Part shown: in pieces, positions 54,317-62,822 of the stretch
How the letters are laid out: each line of letters begins with the position of its first letter
Position numbering within the stretch: position 1 is the stretch's first letter
NCBI GenBank assembly: GCA_017965495.1
Contig: JAGCPW010000025.1
Coordinates: 27,692-91,691 of the forward strand
Source: Eubacterium sp.
GTDB taxonomy: Bacteria; Bacillota; Clostridia; Lachnospirales; Lachnospiraceae
Direction: 5' to 3'
Length of the DNA stretch: 64,000 nt
The notes under the pieces: model-generated
The model's database searches: none
What the model was told of the DNA's origin: nothing
What the model saw: only the letters and a program-made list of their open reading frames with translations
Translations under genes and position numbers: made by a program

Positions 54317-57300
54317 ATGGAACAATACAGACTCGAGGGAAAAACTTTTGTAATTGATGATTATGACAGAAAGCCTGCATTTTCAAGTTTCTTGCCAGGT
54401 TTAGCTGGTGTAAAAGGTATTCCTATGTGGACATTCTATACTAATAGAGGTCAGGGAATGAACAGTTTTGGTATTGATAATAAGGGCAATGCCATCATGG
54501 AATTTAACACAGCTAACATAGCATTTGAAAACTGTACGGTTAAAGGCTTTAGAACATTTGTAAGAGTAGATGGAAAGTATTATGAACCATTCTTCGGATA
54601 CAATGATGATGCTAAACGCCAGATTAGAATGAATAAAAACAGCTTCAAAGTTATTGAGAGAAATGAGGCTATGGGAATAGAAGTAAAGGTTAATTACTTC
54701 ATTCTTCCTAATGAGAGCATTGGCGCGCTAGTTCGTCAAGTTAGCGTTAAGAATATTTCTGGTAAGCCTATGGATATAGAAGTAATTGACGGTCTTCCAA
54801 AGATAATTACTTCAGGTATCAACAACAGTGAGTTTAAAGAAATGTCAAACTTGTTCAAGAGTTGGGCATACATTAAGAATATTGATAACAAGATTCCTTA
54901 CTACACACTTAGAGCATCTACAGGCGATTCAGCTGAGGTGTCAGATGTAGAAGGTGGTTATTACTATCTAACAATTAGAGATAATGAACTCCAGGATGTT
55001 ATTTACGATGTAGATACAGTTTATGGATATGATTTATCACTTATGACTGCGCAGCGCTTCAAAGAGGGTGGAGTAGATGAAGTATTGTCTAAAGAACAGT
55101 GCTTCGCAAACAAGGTTCCTTGTGGATTCACACCTTTCAAAGAAACACTAGATGCAGATGAAAAATTAGAGTTTGATACATTTATCGGTTACGCTGGTAC
55201 TCCAGAGCAGATCAATGCTAAGGCTAAGGACTTTGTGGCAGACGGATATGTTGCTAAGAAGTTTGAAGAGGCTGAAGAGTTGGCTGATAGTTTTACATCA
55301 GACGTTAAGACTACTACAGCAGCTGGCACATTTGATCAATACGTAGAGCAGTGTTACCTAGATAACTTCCTACGTGGTGGTTATCCATATGTTTTAAATA
55401 AAGATGGAAACAAGTCGATCATTCACTTGTTCTCAAGAAAGCACGGAGATCCAGAAAGAGATTATAACTTCTTCTCAATCGCTGCTGAGTATTACTCACA
55501 GGGTAATGGTAACTTCCGTGACGTTTCACAGAACAGAAGAAATGACGTATTCTTCAACAAAGACGTTGGAGACTTTAACGTAAAGACATTCTTCAGTCTA
55601 ATTCAGCCAGATGGTTACAACCCACTTGAGGTTCGCCCAAGTTTGTTCAATGTTACTGAAGGCAAAATGGACGAAGTTAAAAATTATGTAAACCAGTGTA
55701 TTGATGGCGATGCTTCTAAGATTTTAGATATAGTAGAAGGATCATTCACACCTGGTCAGATTTCAAATACAGTTGCTAGAAACCAGATTAACCTAACAGT
55801 AGATGACGGAGAGTTTATTGCAAACATCCTAGATAATTGTGATCAGAATATTGAAGCTGGTTTTGGCGAAGGTTACTGGAGTGACCACTGGGATTACAAT
55901 ATGGACTTAGTAGATAACTATCTATCAGTCTTCCCAGACAAAAAAGACGAAATGCTCTTTGACGACAAGACTTACAAGTTCTACGATTCTGTAGCTACAG
56001 TCGTTCCAAGAGATGAGAAATACGTAATTAACAAAAAGGGCGATGTTCGTCAGTACGGCATGGAAGTAGAAGACGAAGACAAAGAGAACATCGAAGGCTT
56101 CAATAAGTGGGCTACTAACTGGAAGAAGACACCTGACAACAAGATTTACTACACAACTTGTGCTGTTAAGATGATCATCCTAGCACTTTCTAAGTTTGCT
56201 CAATTGGATGTAGACGGTATTGGTGTAGAAATGGAAGGTGGAAAGCCAGGTTGGAACGATGCTATGAACGGTCTTCCAGGATTGTTTGGTTCAGGTACTC
56301 CTGAGACATTCGAGCTTAAGAGACTTGTGGACTTTATCGTAGACAACTTTGGTACAGACGGCGATATCGTAATGCCTGTTGAAATTGTAAGTTACTTAAG
56401 AGATGTAAAGGCAGCGTTAGATGATTACAATGCTGGTAGCTTATCAGATTTCGAGTACTGGGATAAGGTAGCAACTATTAGAGAGAACTACCGTGAAAAG
56501 GTTAGAATCTACTTCAGCGGTGAAGAAGGAATTATCACTAAAGAAGAAGTAGTAGAAATATTCAAGGCTTTCAGTGAGAAGATTGCTAAGGGAATCGAGA
56601 AGGCTAAAGAGATGGGTGGAGGAATCGTTCCTACATACCTAACTCATGAGGTTACTGATTTTGACGAAGTCAAAGACGCAGACGGTAATCCTGTAATTAG
56701 TCACTACGGACTCCCAAAAGCTAAGGTTAAAGCATTCAAGACTGTGGCACTTCCATACTTCTTGGAAGGTCCAGCTAGAATGATGGGATACATAAGTACA
56801 GATGAGGCTAGAGAAATCTTTAACAAGGTTAAAGAGACAGGTCTATATGATGAGAAGTTAGCAATGTACAAGACATCAGCTTCTATTGAAGATTGCTCAA
56901 TGGAAAATGGTAGATGTCGTGCATTTACACCAGGATGGCAAGAAAGAGAAAACGTATTCTTGCATATGGAATACAAATACATCCTTGCTATGATTAAGGC
57001 TGGTCTATACGATGAGTATTACGAGACCATCACTCGTGCACTTATTCCATTCCTAGATCCAAATATGTATGGAAGGAGTACACTTGAGAACTCATCATTC
57101 TTAGCTTCAAGTGTTAACCCTAACGTAGACATTCACGGACGTGGTTTTGTAGCTAGACTTTCAGGTTCAACTACAGAGATGATGTCAATGTGGATTGAAA
57201 TGTTTATGGGACCAAAGGTATTCACATACGAAGATGATAAGCTAACACTTAACTTCGAGCCAAAACTTGCAAACTGGTTGTTTAAAGATGGCGAAGTAAC

Positions 57301-57496
57301 ATTTAGAATGCTATCTACATGTGATGTTACATATGTAAATGAAACAGAGAAAAACACTTACGGTGAAGATGGCGCTAAGGTTTCATATATTGAAATCGAC
57401 GGCGAGAAGGTGGCTGATGGCAACAAGCTTGTTGGTCAACTAGCTGAAGATGTAAGAGATGGCAGAGTAAAAGCTATCAAGGTAGTGTTTGAATAA
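54317..57496 (+). CDS. GH94/GH149-type glycan phosphorylase (beta-glucan phosphorylase candidate)
   Basis: Cytoplasmic, 1059 residues, no signal peptide. The N-terminal beta-sandwich (about 1-300) starts with FVIDDYDRKPAFSSFLPG; the (alpha/alpha)6 catalytic barrel covers about 330-900; a C-terminal jelly roll ends the protein. The probable acid catalyst is D648 in K-P-G-W-N-D-A-M-N-G, matching the WND site of cellobiose and laminaribiose phosphorylases. Near 945-970, GRSTLENSSFLASSVNP resembles the phosphate-binding part. The length is long for GH94 and fits GH149 or longer GH94 forms. It splits beta-linked gluco-oligosaccharides with phosphate to glucose-1-phosphate; linkage is inferred from the GH16 neighbours. 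Confidence 0.82.
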   Translation: MEQYRLEGKTFVIDDYDRKPAFSSFLPGLAGVKGIPMWTFYTNRGQGMNSFGIDNKGNAIMEFNTANIAFENCTVKGFRTFVRVDGKYYEPFFGYNDDAKRQIRMNKNSFKVIERNEAMGIEVKVNYFILPNESIGALVRQVSVKNISGKPMDIEVIDGLPKIITSGINNSEFKEMSNLFKSWAYIKNIDNKIPYYTLRASTGDSAEVSDVEGGYYYLTIRDNELQDVIYDVDTVYGYDLSLMTAQRFKEGGVDEVLSKEQCFANKVPCGFTPFKETLDADEKLEFDTFIGYAGTPEQINAKAKDFVADGYVAKKFEEAEELADSFTSDVKTTTAAGTFDQYVEQCYLDNFLRGGYPYVLNKDGNKSIIHLFSRKHGDPERDYNFFSIAAEYYSQGNGNFRDVSQNRRNDVFFNKDVGDFNVKTFFSLIQPDGYNPLEVRPSLFNVTEGKMDEVKNYVNQCIDGDASKILDIVEGSFTPGQISNTVARNQINLTVDDGEFIANILDNCDQNIEAGFGEGYWSDHWDYNMDLVDNYLSVFPDKKDEMLFDDKTYKFYDSVATVVPRDEKYVINKKGDVRQYGMEVEDEDKENIEGFNKWATNWKKTPDNKIYYTTCAVKMIILALSKFAQLDVDGIGVEMEGGKPGWNDAMNGLPGLFGSGTPETFELKRLVDFIVDNFGTDGDIVMPVEIVSYLRDVKAALDDYNAGSLSDFEYWDKVATIRENYREKVRIYFSGEEGIITKEEVVEIFKAFSEKIAKGIEKAKEMGGGIVPTYLTHEVTDFDEVKDADGNPVISHYGLPKAKVKAFKTVALPYFLEGPARMMGYISTDEAREIFNKVKETGLYDEKLAMYKTSASIEDCSMENGRCRAFTPGWQERENVFLHMEYKYILAMIKAGLYDEYYETITRALIPFLDPNMYGRSTLENSSFLASSVNPNVDIHGRGFVARLSGSTTEMMSMWIEMFMGPKVFTYEDDKLTLNFEPKLANWLFKDGEVTFRMLSTCDVTYVNETEKNTYGEDGAKVSYIEIDGEKVADGNKLVGQLAEDVRDGRVKAIKVVFE

Positions 57497-57519
57497 AGAA
57501 TAACTAATATAGAAGAAAT

Positions 57520-57552
57520 AATATGCAGATAATCATTGATTATCTGCATATT
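57520..57552 (+). terminator. Terminator after the first phosphorylase
   Basis: 15-base arms AATATGCAGATAATC (57520-57534) and GATTATCTGCATATT (57538-57552), ATT loop, T-rich tail. Confidence 0.85.
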
Positions 57553-57627
57553 TTATTATAAGTTAGAAAGTGGAAATATAAGGTCGATAATATAGTTATG
57601 CTTGCGTGCTTACTTGAAGGAGAAAAA

Positions 57628-58257
57628 ATGACAGACAATTATACAATTCGTTTAGAAGAAGAAAAAGACTACAGGGAAGTTGAAAACTTAATAAGAGAAT
57701 CCTTTTGGAATGTTTATCGCCCGGGATGTAGTGAGCATTATGTAATACATGTTTTGAGAAAAGATGATGCATTTATAAAAGAACTCGATTTTGTGATGGA
57801 ACAAGACGGAACAATTATTGGTCAAAATATGTTTATGAAAACAGTCATTAACGCAGATGATGGAAAAGATGTGCCAGTCCTAACAATGGGACCGATTTGT
57901 ATTACGCCTGAACTTAAGAGACAAGGATATGGAAAGGCTATACTTGATTGCTCCTTAGAGAAGGCTAAGGAGATGGGCTTTGGCGCGGTATTGTTTGAGG
58001 GCAATATTGATTTTTATGGTAAAAGTGGATTTGATTATGCAAGCAAGTTTGATATCAGATATCATGATTTGCCAGAAGATGCTGACTCATCATTTTTTCT
58101 ATGCCAGGAATTGATTCCAGGGTATTTAGATAATGTGAGTGGAGTTTATCAGACACCACAAGGATACTACGTGAAAGATGAAGAAGTAGAAGAGTTTGAT
58201 AAAGACTTTCCACCAAAGAAAAAGCTTAAACTTCCAGGACAATTATTTGATAAATAG
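57628..58257 (+). CDS. GNAT-family N-acetyltransferase
   Basis: 209-residue acyltransferase using acetyl-CoA. The fold signature is VLTMGPICITPELKRQGYGK (about 87-106), containing the R-x-x-G-x-G/A loop RQGYGK, then a helix AILDCSLEKAKEMGF and FYGKSGF (about 127-145). It resembles YhbS-like members. ATG 57628 is chosen because GAAGGAG sits seven bases upstream; an in-frame ATG ten codons earlier has no site. The acceptor molecule is unknown. The following small gene is ten bases on. Confidence 0.85.
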   Translation: MTDNYTIRLEEEKDYREVENLIRESFWNVYRPGCSEHYVIHVLRKDDAFIKELDFVMEQDGTIIGQNMFMKTVINADDGKDVPVLTMGPICITPELKRQGYGKAILDCSLEKAKEMGFGAVLFEGNIDFYGKSGFDYASKFDIRYHDLPEDADSSFFLCQELIPGYLDNVSGVYQTPQGYYVKDEEVEEFDKDFPPKKKLKLPGQLFDK

Positions 58258-58267
58258 AGGTGAAAAG

Positions 58268-58567
58268 ATGAAAGATGTAAAAATAACAGTGATGACAAGA
58301 GCAGAGCATCCAGATTTAATAGAAAAATACGAAAATCCAATAGAGCATGCATGTGAGATGGAAATAGGAAAAGTATATATCTCTCATGATGCTAAGATAC
58401 CTGATGGTTTTTGTCATGAGGCTTGGACATGTATGGAAAAATTTGTAAAAGAGCTAGCTAGTGGAGGTGGAAACTTTTTCGATGGTTGGATGAAAGATCC
58501 TTATTCTGCTATGGTTTCATGTAATGATGGATTTCGACCTGTTAGTTATTACTTGGAAGTTATTTAG
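58268..58567 (+). CDS. TIGR04076-like small protein
   Basis: 99 residues with conserved cysteines: ITVMTRAEHPDLIEKYENP, then ACEMEIGKVYISH, FCHEAWTCMEKFVKELASGG (about 48-67), and a C-terminal MVSCNDGFRPVSYYLEVI. This pattern matches the TIGR04076 family as I know it. Function is not established; the cysteines could bind metal. AGAGGTG precedes the ATG at 58268; an upstream in-frame extension overlaps the GNAT gene and is unlikely. Confidence 0.75.
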   Translation: MKDVKITVMTRAEHPDLIEKYENPIEHACEMEIGKVYISHDAKIPDGFCHEAWTCMEKFVKELASGGGNFFDGWMKDPYSAMVSCNDGFRPVSYYLEVI

Positions 58568-58597
58568 TATTTCAGATAGGATTTAGAAGGTTGGAAT

Positions 58598-58819
58598 ATG
58601 TTTTTTAAGAAAAAAGATTTAGAAAAACAAAAGAAATACGACCCAGACAAAAAAGAACCAATCATTAAAGCAAGCATTTGTAATGGAGAACAAGTTGCTG
58701 GGTTTAAAGATTTAGAAACAGGAGAGTTTCACGAAGTTATGTATTTAAAAGATGCTAGAGATCTTGAAGTTTTCAAGGATAAGTATGGCATCACGGAAGA
58801 TATAAAAAAGATTTATTAA
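58598..58819 (+). CDS. Small conserved hypothetical protein
   Basis: 73 residues, no signal peptide or membrane segment. The core [20 protein letters not shown] (about 21-40) and [20 protein letters not shown] are seen in short Clostridia proteins that databases sometimes label 'aspartate dehydrogenase', a label I consider unsupported at this length. GAAGGTTGGA precedes the ATG. It is 13 bases ahead of the metallo-beta-lactamase gene, so they are probably co-transcribed. Confidence 0.65.
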   Translation: MFFKKKDLEKQKKYDPDKKEPIIKASICNGEQVAGFKDLETGEFHEVMYLKDARDLEVFKDKYGITEDIKKIY

Positions 58820-58832
58820 AAAGGAGAATAAT

Positions 58833-59774
58833 ATGGAGATTAAAGCAGTTAAGTTTAGAGAGAACGGATTTTATACACAACCTTTTGCATTTGGTGGAGA
58901 AGAAGGACCTGAAAAATTTGACCCAAATATTAGGTACCGCGGTAGTTTGCAAAACTATTTAATCGATACTGGTGATGAAGTGATTTTGGTGGATACAGGT
59001 TTGCCAGCAGGAACACCAGAAGAAGTCCCAGATGAGAATAGTCCACTTTATACAGGTAAAGATATCTGCAGTTATATGGAGGCATTTGAGGCATTGGGCT
59101 ATAAACCAGAACAAGTAACTAAGATTTTACTTACACATAAGCACGGAGACCACTCAGGAGAGCTTCGTTCATTCCCTAATGCAAAGATATATGTAAATGA
59201 AGAAGAAGTAAGTGCAGATGAGCTACAGGGGATTGATAATATTGTGCCTGTAAGTTTCACAGATGGCGCATATTATAATTTCCCAGACTCACAAAAGATT
59301 GCAGACGGTATTTACTATATTAAGGCTAAGGGACATACAAACGGAAACAGTCTTATCATTGCTGAAAATGATGGACTATTCTATATGTTCCAAGGTGATA
59401 TTACATATGTGGATGAAGCACTTTACGAGGACAAACTTTCTACTGTTTTTGATGATATCCCAGCGGCTAGAGAGACTCAGGACAGAGTTCGAGAGTTTGT
59501 GCGTAACCATCCAACAGTTTATATGGGAACTCACACACCTCAGGGCTATGAAAATTTAGAGGCAAAAAGAGTAATGGATCTTGATAATCCAGTGGAGACA
59601 AAATTAGCAGAGGTTGATTTTGAAAAGCAAGAGGCATCAGGTAAGTATGTATGCTCTGTTTGTGGATATGTTTATGATCCAGCAGAACATGATGGAGTAG
59701 CTTTTGAAGATCTGCCTGATGATTGGTGTTGCCCTCGATGCAAACAACCTAAAGAAAAGTTTAACAAGGCATAA
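58833..59774 (+). CDS. Metallo-beta-lactamase-fold hydrolase fused to rubredoxin
   Basis: 313 residues. The N-terminal metallo-beta-lactamase fold (about 1-255) has the metal motif H102-K-H104-G-D106-H107, further ligands in GHTNGNSLI and [11 protein letters not shown]. The C-terminal domain (about 272-313) is a complete rubredoxin: C274-S-V-C277-G-Y and C300-P-R-C303, with [13 protein letters not shown]. Flavodiiron-type proteins reduce oxygen or NO with rubredoxin as donor, but the flavodoxin domain is missing here, and a hydrolase with an electron-transfer tail is odd. AAAGGAG precedes the ATG. Function is open. Confidence 0.85.
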   Translation: MEIKAVKFRENGFYTQPFAFGGEEGPEKFDPNIRYRGSLQNYLIDTGDEVILVDTGLPAGTPEEVPDENSPLYTGKDICSYMEAFEALGYKPEQVTKILLTHKHGDHSGELRSFPNAKIYVNEEEVSADELQGIDNIVPVSFTDGAYYNFPDSQKIADGIYYIKAKGHTNGNSLIIAENDGLFYMFQGDITYVDEALYEDKLSTVFDDIPAARETQDRVREFVRNHPTVYMGTHTPQGYENLEAKRVMDLDNPVETKLAEVDFEKQEASGKYVCSVCGYVYDPAEHDGVAFEDLPDDWCCPRCKQPKEKFNKA

Positions 59775-59800
59775 CTGTAAACTGAAAAAAGGAGTTAAAA

Positions 59801-60520
59801 ATGAATGTTGTAGAAGTAACTAAAATTAATAAGACATACCCATCGTTCAAATTAAATGATGTATCCTTCTCTCTGGAAGAAGGAAAGATTACGGGATTCA
59901 TTGGTAGGAACGGTGCCGGCAAAACAACTACAATCAAGTCGATGCTAAATCTAATTCATACGGAGAGTGGAGATATTTCTTATTTTGGAATGCCACTTCT
60001 TGAAAATGAAAAAGAAATCAAACAAAGAATCGGATACTCAACGGGAACTATTAGCTGGTATCCAAGAAAAACTATTAAGCAGATAGTTGATGTCACAAAG
60101 ACATTTTATCCAACTTGGGATGAGGATGCTTATCACAAGTATATGGAACTTTTCAAACTAGAAGAAGATAAAAAACCAATCGAACTTTCTGAAGGAATGA
60201 AAGTTAAGTTTAACTTACTTCTTGCTTTGTCGCATAAAGCAGAAGTGCTAATATTGGATGAACCTACTAGTGGGCTTGATCCATTCTCAAGAGATGAACT
60301 ACTTGAAATCTTTGAGACACTAAAAGAACATGGTGTAACCATTCTTTTTTCAACACATATAACATCAGACCTTGAGAAGTGCGCAGATAATATAGTGTAT
60401 ATTCACGAAGGAGAGATTCGTGCAAACTGCCCTAAGAAAGAGTTTGAAGAGAAGAACGGAAAAGAAGGAGAGACTTTAGAAGAAATCTTCTTAAGACTAG
60501 AAAGGGAGGCGAGAGCATGA
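59801..60520 (+). CDS. ABC-2 exporter ATP-binding protein
   Basis: 239 residues with all ATPase motifs: Walker A GRNGAGKTTT (about 35-44), signature LSEGMKVKFNLLLALS (about 128-143; LSEGM replaces LSGGQ, as in YtrB-like proteins), Walker B VLILDEPTSGLD (about 149-160) and the H-loop STHIT. It overlaps the permease gene by ATGA. No GntR regulator is adjacent, unlike many ytr-type operons. Substrate is unknown. Confidence 0.9.
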   Translation: MNVVEVTKINKTYPSFKLNDVSFSLEEGKITGFIGRNGAGKTTTIKSMLNLIHTESGDISYFGMPLLENEKEIKQRIGYSTGTISWYPRKTIKQIVDVTKTFYPTWDEDAYHKYMELFKLEEDKKPIELSEGMKVKFNLLLALSHKAEVLILDEPTSGLDPFSRDELLEIFETLKEHGVTILFSTHITSDLEKCADNIVYIHEGEIRANCPKKEFEEKNGKEGETLEEIFLRLEREARA

Positions 60521-61170
60521 AAGCATTATTAAGAAAAGAAATGCGCTTAACCGCGTTAAAACTAACATACATATTTATTGCATTTGCATTTTTGACACTT
60601 TGCCCTGGCTACCCAATCTTACTTGCAGTGTTCTTTATTACTCTAGGAATCTTCCAAACATTCCAAAGTGCAAGAGAAGCGAATGATATTGTTTATTCAG
60701 CATTGCTACCAGTTCCTAAAACTGATGTAGTAAAGGGAAAGTTTATATTCACTGTGTTTATTGAAATGTGTGGATTTGTAATAATGGTAATCTTAACACT
60801 TGTTAGAATGACAGTTTGGAAAGATGCAGTGCCATATGTTAAAAATGCGCTAATGAATGCTAACTTTGTATTCTTAGCATTTGCATTATTAGTGTTTGGT
60901 TTATTCAATTCAATTTTCCTTGGAGGTTTCTTCAAGACAGCATATCAACTAGGAAAGTATTTTGTTATTTATATAGTAGCAATTCTCTTCGTGATAGGTA
61001 TCGCTGAGTCACTACATCATATACCTGGACTTAAAGCAGTAAATGCATTTGGATTTGATGCTATTGGGTTGCAAGTGGCAGCGCTTGTGATAGGTATAGT
61101 TTTGTTTGCTGGAATGACATTGATTTCTTATAAAAAATCTTGTAACAACTTTGATAAGATAGACTTGTAG
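60517..61170 (+). CDS. ABC-2 type transporter permease
   Basis: 217 residues, six hydrophobic helices (about 13-30, 38-52, 80-98, 112-135, 150-168, 182-202). The pattern FQSAREANDIVYSALLPVPK after the second helix is typical of ABC-2 permeases that work with YtrB-like ATPases. It starts by overlap with its ATPase; AGGGAGG lies upstream. Confidence 0.85.
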   Translation: MKALLRKEMRLTALKLTYIFIAFAFLTLCPGYPILLAVFFITLGIFQTFQSAREANDIVYSALLPVPKTDVVKGKFIFTVFIEMCGFVIMVILTLVRMTVWKDAVPYVKNALMNANFVFLAFALLVFGLFNSIFLGGFFKTAYQLGKYFVIYIVAILFVIGIAESLHHIPGLKAVNAFGFDAIGLQVAALVIGIVLFAGMTLISYKKSCNNFDKIDL

Positions 61171-61244
61171 GAGAGTAAAACTATTATTGGTTTTTCCGAT
61201 AAAAGTTATAAAAACTCTTTGCACTTATATTTTTGAAATAGTGT

Positions 61245-61284
61245 AAAAATTGCACTTTGTCATATTGACAAAGTGCAATTTTTT
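61245..61284. terminator. Hairpin between the ABC exporter and the XRE-MNT gene
   Basis: AAAAATTGCACTTTGTCA (61245-61262) and TGACAAAGTGCAATTTTT (61266-61283), TAT loop and T run. It terminates the exporter operon. The TTGACA of the next promoter lies in its right arm, so it may also be an operator. Confidence 0.8.
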
Positions 61285-61292
61285 GTTATCAT
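61265..61292 (+). promoter_or_regulatory. Promoter of the XRE-MNT/RhuM unit
   Basis: TTGACA (61265-61270), 16-base spacer, TATCAT (61287-61292). The -35 is inside the palindrome above, as expected for self-repression by an XRE protein. Confidence 0.55.
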
Positions 61293-61310
61293 AAGTTTGG
61301 AGGGAAAATT

Positions 61311-61781
61311 ATGAAATTAAAAGAATTAAGAAAAGAAAAGAAAATGACTCAACAACAGGTTGCTGATTTAGTTGGGGTTTGCTTGCGTTCATATAAGTCA
61401 TATGAAAATGAAAAAAGAAAAGAAGGTACAATAAAGTATGATTATATGATTAGTAAGTTAGAAGAAGTGAATAAGATAGATGAAGAGAATGGAGTTCTTG
61501 AAATAGAGGATATAAAAGAAATATGTGCTAAAGTATTTGAAAAATATGAAGTGTATTACTGTTATTTGTTTGGATCATATGCAAAGGGTTATGCAAAAGG
61601 AAATAGTGATGTGGATTTATTGGTTTCTACAAAAGCGAGGGGAATAGATTTTTATGGGCTAATCGAAGATTTGAGAGTGAATTTGCATAAAAGAGTTGAT
61701 TTGCTGGATTTAAAACAGTTAGAGAATAATTTTAATTTAACAAAGGAAATACTTGAAGATGGAGTTAAAATATATGGATAA
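61311..61781 (+). CDS. XRE helix-turn-helix fused to minimal nucleotidyltransferase (MNT)
   Basis: 156 residues. The N-terminal HTH (about 1-45) has MKLKELRKEKKMTQQQVADL and YKSYENEKR. The C-terminal MNT domain (about 68-156) has the nucleotidyltransferase site F-G-S-Y-A-K-G...S-D-V-D-L-L (G-S-x(10)-D-x-D), here with both aspartates, and VDLLDLKQLE. MNT proteins act as antitoxins of HEPN toxins by adding AMP, but no HEPN gene is adjacent. GGAGGG precedes the ATG. AT-rich compared with flanking genes, suggesting gain by transfer. It overlaps the next gene by eight bases. Confidence 0.8.
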   Translation: MKLKELRKEKKMTQQQVADLVGVCLRSYKSYENEKRKEGTIKYDYMISKLEEVNKIDEENGVLEIEDIKEICAKVFEKYEVYYCYLFGSYAKGYAKGNSDVDLLVSTKARGIDFYGLIEDLRVNLHKRVDLLDLKQLENNFNLTKEILEDGVKIYG

Positions 61782-62766
61782 ACTAGGAAATATTGTAATA
61801 TACCAGACAGATGATGGAACAACGAAAATTGACGTAAATATTAAAAACGAGACAGTGTGGCTTTCTATTGAACAAATGTCAGAATTGTTTCAAAGAGATA
61901 GAAGTGTGATTGGTAAACATATTAGAAATGTTTTTAAAGAAGGAGAACTTGAAAAGAAAGCAGTATGGGCAAAATTTGCCCATACTGCTCAAGACGGGAA
62001 GACATACAATGTTGATTACTATAATTTAGATGTAATTATTTCTGTGGGATATAGAGTAAAGTCAATTCGTGGTACGCAATTTAGAATATGGGCCAATTCT
62101 GTTTTGAAAGATTATATCATTAAGGGTTTCGCAATGGATGATGATAGACTAAAAGGACATGGTGGAGGACAATATTGGAAAGAATTATTAGATAGAATTA
62201 GAGATATTAGATCATCTGAAAAAGTACTTTATAGACAAGTTCTTGATTTGTACGCGACTAGTGTTGATTATAATCCGAAGAGTGAAGAATCTATACAGTT
62301 TTTTAAAATTGTTCAAAATAAACTTCATTATGCAGCTCATGGACACACAGCTGCAGAGGTAATTTTCGAAAGAGCAAATGCAAGTGAACCTTTTATGGGG
62401 CTGACTTCATTTTCAGGAGAATTACCTGCTTTAAAGGACATTGGAATTGCAAAAAACTATTTAAGCGAAAATGAATTAAAAATACTAAACAATCTAGTGT
62501 CAGGTTATTTTGATTTTGCTGAAATAAATGCAATAGAACACAAGCCTATGTATATGAGCGATTATGTTTCAAAATTAGACTCTATTCTTACTTCATGGGA
62601 TAGAATGATATTGAAAGACGCAGGAAATGTAAGTCATAATCAAGCGATGGATAAAGCAAAAGAGGAATATAGAAAGTATCAAAAAGCGACTCTATCTCCT
62701 GTGGAGAAAGAGTATTTGGAAAGTATTAAAGCATTAGAAAAAGACGTTAAAAATACCATTGTATAA
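61774..62766 (+). CDS. RhuM family protein
   Basis: 330 residues. The N-terminal part carries VWLSIEQMSELFQRDRSVIG (a HTH-like helix set, about 26-45) and KHIRNVFKEGEL, then YNVDYYNLDVIISVGYRVKS and GTQFRIWANSVLKDYIIKGF (about 108-127), the RhuM signature. The C-terminal half is helical with HGHTAAEVIFERANASEPF (Fic/DOC-relative) and ends in a coiled segment. RhuM proteins are found on mobile islands; their action is unclear. ATG 61774 has GGAG nine bases upstream; the ATG at 61759 overlaps that site. Translational coupling to XRE-MNT suggests a paired module. Confidence 0.82.
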   Translation: MDKLGNIVIYQTDDGTTKIDVNIKNETVWLSIEQMSELFQRDRSVIGKHIRNVFKEGELEKKAVWAKFAHTAQDGKTYNVDYYNLDVIISVGYRVKSIRGTQFRIWANSVLKDYIIKGFAMDDDRLKGHGGGQYWKELLDRIRDIRSSEKVLYRQVLDLYATSVDYNPKSEESIQFFKIVQNKLHYAAHGHTAAEVIFERANASEPFMGLTSFSGELPALKDIGIAKNYLSENELKILNNLVSGYFDFAEINAIEHKPMYMSDYVSKLDSILTSWDRMILKDAGNVSHNQAMDKAKEEYRKYQKATLSPVEKEYLESIKALEKDVKNTIV

Positions 62767-62787
62767 TTCATAAAATTAAAATATAAT
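62759..62787 (+). promoter_or_regulatory. Promoter of the second phosphorylase
   Basis: TTGTAT (62759-62764, overlapping the rhuM stop), 17-base spacer, TATAAT (62782-62787). A second TATAAT lies at 62796-62801. Confidence 0.65.
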
Positions 62788-62822
62788 GTAGTGGATATAA
62801 TACTAAACCATAGGAGAGAAGC

